Program-made: the position numbers and the translations under genes
Notes under the pieces: model-generated
What the model was told of the DNA's origin: nothing
The model's input: only the letters and a program-made list of their open reading frames with translations
Database searches by the model: none
NCBI GenBank assembly: GCA_051294375.1
Contig: CM119268.1
Location: 3,437,856-3,501,855 of the forward strand
Direction of reading: 5' to 3'
DNA length: 64,000 nt
Source of the DNA: Paraspadella gotoi
Lineage: Eukaryota; Chaetognatha
In this document: one piece after another, positions 11,520 through 22,728 of the stretch
Layout of the letters: each line of letters opens with the position of its first letter
How positions within the stretch are numbered: position 1 is the first letter of the stretch

Positions 11520-13538
11520 AGCCACGCCTACCCCAAATCCTTTCGGGGGGCGCCGCATCTGGGCCACGCGGGGCACCTCGGCGGCGCCACGACGCCGGGT
11601 CTTGCCCACGCCGGCGCCCACGGCGTCACGGCGCCGCAGTTCGTGGCGGCGCGTGGCGTCAACGGCCACGACCTCATCTGCGTCAAGGAGGAAATGCAAA
11701 ATGGCGTCAATCTTTACTCAGGTTTTTTATATTTTTTTTTTCATTGACGAATCGGTGGGTTATGAGAAAAACGGCGCTATTTTCCAAAAACGCTCTAAGT
11801 ATGTTGTAATTCCTCGAAATAAAATAACTCATAATTATTTAACCCTAAACTTGTTTATTAAATGCCTAATCCGATGCCTAACTTTAATCCCAAACCCTAA
11901 TTCTCAACGTTAACCTAATCCTTTAACCTTATACTGAATCGCTCACTTTATCCCCTAATCCCCTAATCCCCTAATCCTTAACTTTAATCCTTAATGGAAA
12001 CCTCAATAAAATCTCCGTTCCTCACACCCAAAGCGGAATCTTTAAACTTATTTAAACTAACTTAATTCTAAATATATAAGCGAGGGCATTTTTTTTTAAA
12101 TATGACTGAACGGGCGCGGGATGAAAAGGCGGCGGGGAATTAGTCGCCGCATACAATGTGATCGAGGGTTAACATTACCCGGACAGTATCGTGTCGAAAA
12201 CGCGGTTAGTTTTACGAATGAGTAAGTGCGCCAATTTAGTGAAGAGATTTGCGCAAAAAAAAAAGAAAAATGGGAGTTTCTCTAAAATAAACTCTACTCG
12301 GTCAATGACACGAGTAATGGTAATAATCGCCCCAACCGTAAGTATACAACTTTTTGGCTTACCCAGGTGATGGTGAATAAATAATGTTTCGTACTTTCTT
12401 CACATCATGTACTTAGTTCGTTTTACTTTTGATTTCTGTGATTGCAGAATCGGTCCATGACGGAATTTCTCACTTTTTTAATCTTGAATTTTTTTTTTTG
12501 ACTTTTCTTTAAAACTTTTTTGATTATTTTTCATTCCTTTTTCTGATCTTTCCTTACTTTGGTTTTCTTTCCTTACTTCATCTTCTTTTTTTTTGGTGAC
12601 GTTTTGTTCCTTCTTCTTTTGTTTCCTCCTTTCCTTTCCTCCTTTTCTTTCCTCCGATCCTCCGAAACTCACCCCCTCAACCCTCCCAACCCCACCCACG
12701 CCTCACCCTCGTATAGAAATCGTGGAACTGGATGATCCCGGTTTGAATCCTCACCTCAATCCACAACTCACCCGATTTTTCTCCTCTTCCTCCTCCTCCA
12801 CCTCTCCTCACTGCCACGCCCGCGACGCAGGCGCACATTTTCACTGCGGCGCTCACGAGGGTGAGGAATTCCTTCATCCGCTGCAGGTCAGTTCGTTTTT
12901 CTCTCTCATTCCTTGTTTTTCACTTACCTTAAAGTAGTTGGATGACCGCGGCCAAACGCTTTTGCCAAACGCGTAATAAATAAATAAATAATAAATACGG
13001 AAATAAATATAGGTATAACGGTTTTATATATCTTAAGCGCTCGGCCGTGAAAAAATTTAAATGTTTTTTTATCGTTTTACAAATCTAAATGTTTTTTTTT
13101 TTCACGGTATCCACTTGAATTATTCATCTTTACACGTACAATAAATAATCAGATAGAATGTTAATTTTTGACTTTCATTTGCGTTTTACTTGGTGTTACG
13201 GTTTCACTGTAGACATAATCGTTTTTACTAATAAACGTCTTTTTTTATGTTAAAATATTTTTCTAGATATTTTCATATTTGGTGTTTGAGGTTGTCATCA
13301 TATCAATTGGAATTTGTAAACAAATGGCGTCATATTTATATTCTAACTTAATCGTGCGATATATTTTTCGTCTGTCGTCGATTTTTATTTCGTTTATTGG
13401 TTTGTATTTTTTTTATAAAATTCATTAGTTAGAGTTCAAGGATTGTTTACTCTATTAAATTTAAAAGCGCGAAATAACATGAATGTTTAAAATACGCGCG
13501 AAGTGGCGTCGGCTATAGATTCTAAGACTCTCTTTCTC

Positions 13539-13765
13539 NNNNNNNNNNNNNNNNNNNNNNNNNNNNNNNNNNNNNNNNNNNNNNNNNNNNNNNNNNNNNN
13601 NNNNNNNNNNNNNNNNNNNNNNNNNNNNNNNNNNNNNNNNNNNNNNNNNNNNNNNNNNNNNNNNNNNNNNNNNNNNNNNNNNNNNNNNNNNNNNNNNNNN
13701 NNNNNNNNNNNNNNNNNNNNNNNNNNNNNNNNNNNNNNNNNNNNNNNNNNNNNNNNNNNNNNNNN
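13539..13765. other. Assembly gap
   Basis: 227 Ns. The mirror position in the left arm (about 4400-4640) is a long impure GA tract, which probably caused the gap. Confidence 0.95.
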
Positions 13766-15128
13766 CGCAATCCTCCCGACCTTCACTTACCTTCGCCCCC
13801 TTCCCTCACCCTAATCCCGACAAAGCAGCCAGGCAACGGGGCCGTCGGCGGCGGGACGCTCCTCCGTTCCTCTATGGCGGGCGACGCCTGCCCTACAGTC
13901 ACTCTTGCCAAATCAGGTGAGTGTGATGTGAAGTGTGGGTCAGATGTGAAGTGTGGTTGAGATGTTAGATTAGGACTCACTGCTGCTCACCTTGTTCAGT
14001 TGATCTAAAGCGGTAAGTTGAACATTTAGTCTCTGGATTTATTTAAAACCTTCGCTAAAAATGCAGAAGCAAGCAAAGATACGTAAACTAAAATTATTTT
14101 GGGTGAGAAGAACAGTTGGCTGCCCTATAAATAATATTTAGCAACAAAAGCTACGCTCATCTGGTAATGTGAGCCAATTCGTGATTTCTATAAAAAAAAA
14201 CAACTTTTCTAAAAAACACTTTCATGAAACGACGAAGCTGAGTTCCGCTTGGCTGCCAAAAGAATACTCTTTCCATATGTGGTAAAGTTGAAATAAAAAT
14301 CCGGTTTCATCCGCAACTAAAGTCGATTTTTATCCGCAACAAACATTTGCAACGAAAAATCCGTATCCGTCTGCAACAGAAAAAGGTGAGTCTCATCCTC
14401 CGGTAGTTTGAAGGCGTTCACCCTTACCCAAGGGTCGCGGCGCCGTTAATATATCGGTGAGAAGAACTTACTTTTTTTTTCTTTCTTTCTCTCCGAGCTC
14501 GACCTTTTCCTGAACCCGGTGAGACTTACCTTGCTTCGTCCGCCCTCCACGACCCCGACCCCTTTCCCACCTCATCCCCCGCAAGCCCCGGGGCCGACCC
14601 TCGCCCCCTCGTGGGCCCATTGGGCCGTGGTGCGAAATAAATTTACATCTCGAGACAGAACCTGAGGTCGGGAGCGTAAATGTTTTATGGACGAAGACGG
14701 TCGTCACTTAACATTTTTATTCTTTTTAATCTCGCGAATAGAAAGTAAACTTTTTTTTTCTTTCATTTTCGATTTAAGGTTACGTTGAGTTTTATATGTT
14801 TTGATTTTTAACTTTTTTTTTAATTTCTCGACCCTTTTTTCTTTTCCTGACCCCAAAAATTCACCCTGTTGTGACCACGAACCCGATCTCCGTCGCGATT
14901 GGCGCCAATGATTCCCCCCGCCCCCCCTTTTTTTCAATCTCCCCGCCCCCTGACGACTCACCACTCGACAATCGCTTCTGTCCCCCTCTTTTAAAAATTG
15001 TGACAATTCGCTACTTCTTTTCCTTCCTCTTCTTTTCTCTATTGTTTTTAAACTTTCTCCCGTAACTTTTATATTATAATTATTATAATAATGTATAATA
15101 ATATTGTTATAATTATAATTATTATTAT

Positions 15129-15414
15129 NNNNNNNNNNNNNNNNNNNNNNNNNNNNNNNNNNNNNNNNNNNNNNNNNNNNNNNNNNNNNNNNNNNNNNNN
15201 NNNNNNNNNNNNNNNNNNNNNNNNNNNNNNNNNNNNNNNNNNNNNNNNNNNNNNNNNNNNNNNNNNNNNNNNNNNNNNNNNNNNNNNNNNNNNNNNNNNN
15301 NNNNNNNNNNNNNNNNNNNNNNNNNNNNNNNNNNNNNNNNNNNNNNNNNNNNNNNNNNNNNNNNNNNNNNNNNNNNNNNNNNNNNNNNNNNNNNNNNNNN
15401 NNNNNNNNNNNNNN
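15129..15414. other. Assembly gap
   Basis: 286 Ns after an AT-rich TTATTAT run; the mirror position is about 2625-2960, again GA-rich. Confidence 0.95.
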
Positions 15415-15812
15415 TCTTTTTTTTTTAAATCTTTTGTTTACTTATTGTTTTAACGTCTTTTGTTTGTCTTCTTCTGTTTCTTCCTTATTTCTCTCACGCA
15501 TATAAGTTCCGCCAAAGAACCGGCGCGCCTCTAGCGGCGAGGCGAAAAATCCGCAAGAAAACAAAAGACTTTACGAGCCAGTTGTTTACGAGGAGGTTGT
15601 TTAACGTCGTCGCCGAGGGAACGAGGGGGGAGAGAGGGGGGAGAGAGGAGGAGGAGAGGGAGTGGGAGAGGAGCCGAGGAAAAGAGGAGGGTGGAGGGAG
15701 GAGGGAGAAAAGTGGAAGGAAAGATAAGGTGGTGGAGAGAGAGAGGGGGAGGAGTGGATGAGCGAAAGAGGAAAGAATTAAGAAGTGTGAACGCTTGAGG
15801 CCAAAACGACGC

Positions 15813-15849
<37 letters not shown>

Positions 15850-16139
15850 NNNNNNNNNNNNNNNNNNNNNNNNNNNNNNNNNNNNNNNNNNNNNNNNNNN
15901 NNNNNNNNNNNNNNNNNNNNNNNNNNNNNNNNNNNNNNNNNNNNNNNNNNNNNNNNNNNNNNNNNNNNNNNNNNNNNNNNNNNNNNNNNNNNNNNNNNNN
16001 NNNNNNNNNNNNNNNNNNNNNNNNNNNNNNNNNNNNNNNNNNNNNNNNNNNNNNNNNNNNNNNNNNNNNNNNNNNNNNNNNNNNNNNNNNNNNNNNNNNN
16101 NNNNNNNNNNNNNNNNNNNNNNNNNNNNNNNNNNNNNNN
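15850..16139. other. Assembly gap
   Basis: 290 Ns directly after a (CT)n run; the mirror region is about 1810-2170 in the left arm, a series of GA tracts. Confidence 0.95.
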
Positions 16140-16275
16140 AAATTCGCGCGACGCAGTCAGTTTTAAAACTAAGTGTTTCGCTCTACTCTCTCTCGCCCGT
16201 TTTCTCTCCCTCTCTCTCAGATTTCTCACTTCGGATCTTTCTCTCCCTCGCTCTCACTCTCTGTCTTCTCAATTG

Positions 16276-16320
<45 letters not shown>

Positions 16321-16508
16321 CTCACATTTCTTTATCTTGTTTTTCCTCATTTTATCAAATCTTTCCTGTTCCCTTTTTCTTCATTTTCCTTTTTTGCCCC
16401 TCTCCCTTTTCCCCTTTATCCTTTTTGAATTAATTTTTCGTCTTTTCTCTTTTCTCTAACTTTCCTCCCAATTTAAATCTTTCCTCCCTTTTCTTTCTTT
16501 CCTTCTTT

Positions 16509-17312
16509 TCTTTCCTCCTTCTTTCTTCCTCCATCTTCAAGTGTCAACGCTAACGACGCTCGAGTTTCGTCGCGAGATTGAAAACCGTCTCGAGGATTGA
16601 CTCCCAACGATTTCTCGCCTCCTTCTCGATTTCCTTTCTTCCTTCTTCCTCCCTACCTCCTTTTTTCTCTCTTCTTTCTTTCCTCCATTTCAACTCTCTC
16701 TCTCTCTCTCACCCTCGCCATCTCCTTCCCTTCGTTCTCTTCTTCCCGTTGTAAATATTCGTTTAACGGCTTTTGGCTTCAAAACGACGTAACTGGCTCG
16801 AAGGCGCTCTGTGCCACCCCTTTTAAATTTGCCACCCCTTCGTGAAAGACCCAATTCTAAGGCCCAACGCTCCTTCGATCAACACTCCATCCCTTTGAAG
16901 AGACACTTCCGTCTGCTTCAACTTTTCTCAGCGCCATTTTTAATGGAACGCCCTCCTTGAAAAATCTCTCCGTCCACGAGTATAAATTCACGATATTTTC
17001 ACAAAAAGTTTCGTTTGGAAGGCGAAGGATTTGTGCGAAACATCGTTCGCCTTAAGGAAAATGATTCCATCTCAAGTTGATTTAGTTGACTATATTAGTG
17101 TGATTTGTTTGTTAAACATAAAAACTGATTTAATTCCGTTTTTGTTTACTAAACAAATTCAAATTAAAAGCTCGGAATTTTCTTTACGATCTCAGATCAT
17201 AAATTTATCTGTGTCATTTATCACAACTCATCATCATCTTCTATCACGTAGTTGTTATTCCCAATTTATCCTCATCTTAGATTTGACCCCAATCATCTTC
17301 ATCCGGGTCTCA

Positions 17313-17349
<37 letters not shown>

Positions 17350-18146
17350 NNNNNNNNNNNNNNNNNNNNNNNNNNNNNNNNNNNNNNNNNNNNNNNNNNN
17401 NNNNNNNNNNNNNNNNNNNNNNNNNNNNNNNNNNNNNNNNNNNNNNNNNNNNNNNNNNNNNNNNNNNNNNNNNNNNNNNNNNNNNNNNNNNNNNNNNNNN
17501 NNNNNNNNNNNNNNNNNNNNNNNNNNNNNNNNNNNNNNNNNNNNNNNNNNNNNNNNNNNNNNNNNNNNNNNNNNNNNNNNNNNNNNNNNNNNNNNNNNNN
17601 NNNNNNNNNNNNNNNNNNNNNNNNNNNNNNNNNNNNNNNNNNNNNNNNNNNNNNNNNNNNNNNNNNNNNNNNNNNNNNNNNNNNNNNNNNNNNNNNNNNN
17701 NNNNNNNNNNNNNNNNNNNNNNNNNNNNNNNNNNNNNNNNNNNNNNNNNNNNNNNNNNNNNNNNNNNNNNNNNNNNNNNNNNNNNNNNNNNNNNNNNNNN
17801 NNNNNNNNNNGAGAGAGAGAGAGAGAGAGAGAGGGAGTGAGTGAATGAAGGAAAAAGGAAAGAGATTCGACGAAAACTAAAGTTTTGGTAAGTTTATGAA
17901 AACTCACTACTTCGTAGAATACAGATTTCAATATAAATTTCGTAGTTTGTAGTTGTAGTAAGAGAATGGTGATGGATTTATAATACTCTTGGAAAAGTTA
18001 AGATCGTAAAATTGGTCGGACGTATTAAGGCTTTGATTAAAATCTTCTTCAGCGCTTCTGCTTACTTATCTCAAACGCAACTAAGTCGAAATCATATTTA
18101 TAATTGATATAACTATTTTCTTACTCCCTCCTCCATCTCTCTCCAG
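16509..18146. other. Non-coding flank with large CT/GA-bounded gap
   Basis: CT-rich then ordinary AT-rich sequence without a supportable exon. It includes 461 Ns at 17350-17810; the left edge is a (CT)n run and the right edge a (GA)n run, so repeat polarity flips across the gap. Confidence 0.65.
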
Positions 18147-18249
18147 GATCCTCCGTGGTATTCGGCAAAAGTTGCGGTCGAGACGTCATCTCCTTCTTTA
18201 ATCCGACGTCACAAAACTCGACCCAACATATTTACTACAATACTAACAG
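18147..18249 (+). CDS. Candidate internal exon of unidentified gene
   Basis: A pyrimidine-rich acceptor (CATCTCTCTCCAG) precedes 103 bases ending in AACAG followed by the donor GTAGGG. In the frame that joins the next exon it gives 33 codons starting SSVVFGKSCGRD and ending HIYYNTN. It contains an NST sequon and one Cys. I do not recognise the protein. Phase matches the exon at 18431 (AG plus G makes Arg). Confidence 0.4.
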
Positions 18250-18430
18250 GTAGGGGTTTGAGCGGTCGGGGGTGGATTATGGTGGATTGGTGGTCGTGAT
18301 GGCTTGGTGGTCGGGATGGCTTGGTGGTTAGGGTAAATTGTTGAGCGGGGTGGATTGGTAACGGGTCGAAGAGGGACGAAGGCGGACAAGAAAAATTGGA
18401 AAATTGTCCATTGTTCAAATGTCCTCACAG

Positions 18431-18539
18431 GCTATCACAATTCAGTACGGACAAATTAGTTAAAGAGGGGGGGGTGATGTCCGGACCTCCGTGCCTGGAC
18501 GACGAGGTCTCCGTTTCAAAAGATAATTTAGATTCTTGA
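18431..18539 (+). CDS. Candidate terminal exon of the same gene
   Basis: The acceptor CCTCACAG precedes an open frame in phase with the previous exon: it starts LSQFSTDKLVKEGG, passes through an in-frame run of eight G, and ends VSVSKDNLDS followed by TGA at 18537. It is polar and Ser/Asp-rich like a cytoplasmic tail. An alternative donor (GAG then GTCTCC) inside it could skip this stop, but its phase does not match the exon at 19707. Upstream exons must lie before or inside the gap at 17350. Confidence 0.38.
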
Positions 18540-19544
18540 GTTTTGATTCTCTCCCCGATGACATAATAAGCGTTTGGCTTTGATCTACCATTTCCCACAC
18601 GTTTATCTCATAGTTTATTATTCTCATTTGCATCTCGCAGTAATAATAATAATATATTTTTAGTAAACATCGTTGTTTCCTCGGTTATAATATATAAATA
18701 AATATATAAATAAATCAATATCTATTAAAGATTGTCATAAACGGTGATTATGGAAATAAACTTTATTGTGATTGATTTGACTTGTAATGAGTCGGCGAAG
18801 GTGAATCCATGAGTCAAGAGGCGACAGTTTTGACATCAAAATAAAAATGCGTTACGAGTTCGAGTGAAGAAAGTTTCATAAAAACTGCTTCTTACATTCA
18901 AAGCGACTGTGATTTGAAAGATATCATCTACCTTGATGACCTTACACTTATCATCATTCTCTGAGTGGTAGCATTGCCACGATTCTAATTTTGTTGTGCA
19001 GCTTTTACTTTCACTGTGTTATGTTCATTATCGCGCTCAATAAGAGAAAAAATATACCGACAAACATAACGAGTCGGCATCGAAGCGTAAAAGTCTCATG
19101 GTCCTTGCGTCGCAACGGACCCACATTGTGCGCGAGACTTCTCGTGCGAGTCATGGTGTGAATTTGCATGTAAGTTAACGAGCGACTGCGTTTGCGAGCT
19201 ATTCAGACATTTCACGTGCAAGTTGTGAGGGGACATGGCATGTGAGCGAGCAAGGCATACAAAATATGATGCAACAACGCATACCCGAGACCGTTCGTGC
19301 CAGCTGCGAGCCGATTGTATCTGCGAGCTTTAGTCTGACTGAGCTTGCACAACTTTCAAGCCAACGTGCGACTTTGCGTGCGAGCAATGATGAAACTGCA
19401 GACACGTTTTCGCGACTTTGCGCGCATCTGCGCGCGTTTGTAACGTCGCACGCTCTTTTTCTTCCCTTCATTAAACTCGCCCTCGCGATTCGCCCGTTCG
19501 CTCTCGTGATTATCGGAACGGGGAAAGAGAGAGAGAGAGAGAGG

Positions 19545-19576
<32 letters not shown>

Positions 19577-19591
19577 GAGAGAGAGAAGAGG

Positions 19592-19626
<35 letters not shown>

Positions 19627-19706
19627 TGATCCAACAACCAATATCCACCACCTCATTCCACCCAACTACCTTCTCTCCCCCCCCCTACCCCTCGCCCCAT
19701 TGCCAG
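18540..19706. other. Intergenic or intronic stretch with degenerate TGCGAG motif and GA tract
   Basis: 18540-19080 is plain AT-rich DNA. 19080-19450 is CpG-rich and quasi-repetitive, with many scattered variants of TGCGAG / GTGCGAGC. 19525-19622 is a (GA)n tract and 19623-19706 a C-rich pyrimidine stretch forming the acceptor of the next exon. No exon is supported; a long open frame across 19242-19949 is driven by the GA tract. Confidence 0.55.
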
Positions 19707-19899
19707 ATCCAAGCCCATGTCTCGCCTGGATCGGCTCACGCGGGAGACGTTCTACGGACCCTCGAACCGCGAGTTGCTGCGCGAGCAGATCTATGGCACC
19801 GCGACGCCGACCCGCGCCGGCGCCGCCGCGGTTCCGACGTCGTCGGCGGCGTCGACTTCGGCCTGCGGAGACGCGTGCTACGGCGGAGGACAAGTTGGG
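19707..19899 (+). CDS. Unidentified Ser/Gln/Pro-rich protein, exon a
   Basis: The acceptor CCATTGCCAG is followed by a frame SKPMSRLDRLTRETFYG then NRELLREQIYG, an Ala/Thr/Ser-rich stretch, and the donor GTGAGT at 19900. The Met at 19717 could be a start, but the good acceptor upstream suggests an internal exon. Charged YG-containing motifs followed by low complexity look like the cytoplasmic tail of a receptor or a scaffold protein; I cannot name the family. GC3 is very high here, unlike the AT-rich flanks. Continues at 19978 in phase 0. Confidence 0.6.
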
Positions 19900-19977
19900 G
19901 TGAGTCGATGGATAAAGAAACGAACTCATTAATTTATTCATTTTTTTAAATATTTACCTATACAAATTTGCCCTCAG

Positions 19978-20310
19978 ATTTTGCAGCAATCCTCACCGCA
20001 TCCCGGATCGACTCACTCTCAGAGTTCTACGAGCGGCGTCGGCAGCTCCCAGACCGGCAGCGGGGGCGGCGGCAGCCCTAGAGGCTCGCCCCGACTCGGC
20101 CACCGCAGCATTATGATGCAACAACAGCAGCAGCCGGGCGGCGGCGGAGGCGGCGGCGGTTCCTTCCCGACTTCCTCGTCTTCGGTCGTCGGCGAAAAAC
20201 TGGCGGCGGCCAACGTTGATACGCCCATGTCTTCGCCTCACGGATCGCCGAAACACGGAGGCGGCGGCGGCGGCGGTGGAGGGAAAGCGGAGAACTCACC
20301 TCAACATCAG
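19978..20310 (+). CDS. Unidentified Ser/Gln/Pro-rich protein, exon b
   Basis: 111 codons between an acceptor (CCCTCAG; a second in-frame acceptor nine bases on gives a 108-codon version) and the donor CAG/GTGAGG. The protein is low complexity: Ser/Thr, a Gly run near SSQTGSGGGGSPRGSP, a short Q run, SPHGSPKH and a second Gly run. SPxxSP-type sites suggest phosphorylation. Frame is phase 0 with both neighbours. Confidence 0.6.
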
Positions 20311-20609
20311 GTGAGGCATCTATATCTGTGGACAAACTTGAAATATGTTGTAACCCGATGTATTCCATTCCAATCCTGGAAGCATGATTACGTCTGTCAA
20401 CCGCCTTGGCAGAGAAACGAATCCCTAAGGCTCGTTTTAAGCCCTGAACCCCGTTCCTGGGCTGATAGAAGTTACAGATTATCATCTTCAGACCCTTAAG
20501 CCCCTTTTGCCCATAATTTAACAATTAATCCATTTATTTATGCATATATTATTATCTCTAAAATTCTAAGAACATTTTTAATAACCCCTCCCTACTCCCT
20601 CCCTTACAG
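20311..20609 (+). repeat. Intron carrying a diverged SINE-like relic
   Basis: About 20375-20500 resembles the dispersed repeat at 9950-10050 (shared AACCGCCTTGG, TAGAAGTTAC and GATTA blocks), in the same orientation as that copy. The rest is AT-rich with a pyrimidine tract before the acceptor at 20609. Confidence 0.5.
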
Positions 20610-21164
20610 GCCTCCCCCCGCTCCGCCCACGACTCCCCCACCTTCAAGCCTCGCTTCCCCAAAACCCCCTCCACTTCCGTCGAGTCTCCCTCCAACTCTC
20701 CCGTCGCCCTCGTCGATCCTCCTTCCTCCAACTCCTCCCCTCAGAAGCAACAACAGCAGCCGCAGCCTCTCCAGCACCCCCTCCAGCCTCCTCATCCCCA
20801 GCAGCAGCAGCCGCCGCAACAACAGCATCCCCACCTCCAGCAGCGGCTCTCCTCTCCATCCTCTTCCTGCTCCTCCTCCTCCCGGTCACGGGGTCGGGAT
20901 CACCTTCCCCATCACCAGCCCCATCACCACCATCAGCTGCCCAAGAAACTCTCTCAGACGGAGCTGTACAAGAACACCTTCCCCAAGAAGCAGGTGGCGT
21001 CACATCCGGACCTCCAGAGTTGCTCCTCTTCCTCCCCCAAGCTGCCGTCGACGTCTTCCTCCTCCGCGGAGGACGGACTCCGCGAACCCATCTACACCGA
21101 GATTCGAGATCATCTCTACAGCGACATCAAGGAAATCCGGGCCAAGGAGTCCGTGCTCATTTGA
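20610..21164 (+). CDS. Unidentified Ser/Gln/Pro/His-rich protein, terminal exon
   Basis: 184 open codons plus TGA at 21162, after the acceptor CCCTTACAG. It begins ASPRSAHDSPTFKPRFPK, continues through Ser/Pro, Gln-Pro and His-rich blocks (QQQQPQPLQ, HHQPHHHHQLPKK), then a more complex tail: KKLSQTELYKNTFPKKQ, ASHPDLQS, and EPIYTEIRDHLYSDIKEIR, ending KESVLI. IYTEI and LYSDI look like tyrosine phosphorylation / SH2-type sites and the C-terminus is hydrophobic as in PDZ ligands; both are inferences. The three exons give about 356 residues. The last ten codons are homologous to the tandem repeat that follows. Confidence 0.65.
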   Translation, partial: ASPRSAHDSPTFKPRFPKTPSTSVESPSNSPVALVDPPSSNSSPQKQQQQPQPLQHPLQPPHPQQQQPPQQQHPHLQQRLSSPSSSCSSSSRSRGRDHLPHHQPHHHHQLPKKLSQTELYKNTFPKKQVASHPDLQSCSSSSPKLPSTSSSSAEDGLREPIYTEIRDHLYSDIKEIRAKESVLI

Positions 21165-21505
21165 GAATCGGGTGCCGAGGAATCCGTGCTCATTTGAGAA
21201 GCGGGTGCTGATGAGTCCGTGCTCATTTGAGAAGCGGGTGCCGAGGAATCCGTGCTCATTTGAGAACCGGGTGCTGATGAGTCCGTGCTCATTTGAGAAC
21301 CGGGTGCCAAGGGATCCGTGCTCATTTGAGAACAGGGTGGGAGGTATCCGTGCTCATTTGACTCAAATATTGAGAAGCAGGTGCTGACGAGTCTGTGCTC
21401 ATTTGACAACTGGGTGCCGAGGAGTCCATGCTCATTTGACTAGCGGGTGCCAAGGAGTCCGTGCTCATTTGAGAAGCGGGTGCCGAGAAGTCCGTGCTCA
21501 TTTAA
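21143..21505 (+). repeat. 33-bp tandem repeat starting at a stop codon
   Basis: The core GTGCTCATTT starts at 21153, 21186, 21219, 21252, 21285, 21318, 21350, 21395, 21428, 21461 and 21494: eleven units, nearly all 33 bp apart. The unit is about GAGTCCGTGCTCATTTGAGA plus GCGGGTGCCGA. The first unit is the last codons and TGA of the preceding gene; since 33 is divisible by 3, the next units carry TGA in the same frame. The 21350-21395 spacing has a 12-bp insertion, and the last unit decays into an A-run. Confidence 0.93.
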
Positions 21506-21847
21506 AAAAAAAGCGAAAGCTCGTGTTGGGATCAAAACAAATAATAAGTAATTAAACAACAAAAAAAATAGATTATTCATACACACTGTTGTAAGTCAGA
21601 ATTATTAATACTTTTTGTCGGTGAAATTTATTTTCAAAGAAACCAACGAGATTTGATATGAACTAAAGGTTTTAAAATTCAATGTTAAAATTTTAAGGTT
21701 TTCTCTTTCGTCTTTAGATTTAAGTCACCACTGGGTTTGCGGGGCGAAGGTTAGACAATGAGGCGGCGAGGCGGGTTGCTGGGGTGGAGCTGGGGTGGAG
21801 CTGGCGGGAGTGCAGTGATTCCTACGTCGAGGCTATCGATGTGTTAG

Positions 21848-21946
<99 letters not shown>

Positions 21947-22647
21947 GTCGAGTCGGATGAATTAAATTGACCAAACGATTTCCTTCGTTGCTGCTTCGTT
22001 TTGTTATTTCCACTCTGTCTCCCTCTCCGTCCCCTTCTCCTCTCCCTCTCCTCTTTTCGCCCCACCCTACCCCCCCGACCCTACCAATCAATCTTTCTTC
22101 CCTCGCCCCCTCTCCCCCCCTCCTTTCTCTCTCTCTCCTGCATGTCTTGGAAACTTGTTTAACGAGACGGACGCCCCCCCGTCCCTCCCAATATCTTGAC
22201 CCGAATTGCCAAATTTGATAAAAGCCGCCTGTCGTTTGCTAATTTCTCTTTTTATTTCCGTTTTGCATTTTCGCACTTCGAAGGGGACTCACAAAATGAT
22301 TATAATCGTACCACCGTGTACCGTATGACGGCGGTAATTATATTATTTTTTTTTTTTAGAGTTTAATTTTTCAGAGTATTGCTAAGGATTCCATCGCTTG
22401 CATTGAGATTTAGTTTTATTATTATTGCGGACCATAATTATTACTACTTGGCAATTCTACGTTATTTTTTGATGGTAACGACAAATCGAATGTTAATTTA
22501 GCACCGATTACTTTCATTTATTTTTTACATTCGAATTTAAGTTAATACGAACACGATTATCTTTTTTTTAATGTGAATGAATTTTGCTATCGTTGATATT
22601 TCGAAGCATTTGTGAATTGACTAAACAAATGTTAGTGATCACAATCT

Positions 22648-22728
<81 letters not shown>

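Larger units (their letters stand above)
9264..16508 (-). repeat. Right arm of the giant palindrome
   Basis: Inverted, indel-rich copy of 1412-9238, interrupted by Ns at 11179-11519, 13539-13765, 15129-15414 and 15850-16139, which remove parts present in the left arm. Beyond 16508 the sequence no longer mirrors the left flank. The concentration of indels and gaps suggests low-accuracy sequence joined head to head with its clean copy. Confidence 0.9.

Noticed and set aside
17031-17931. Long frames spanning the gap at 17350
   Set aside because: More than half of each frame is N, the rest is microsatellite.
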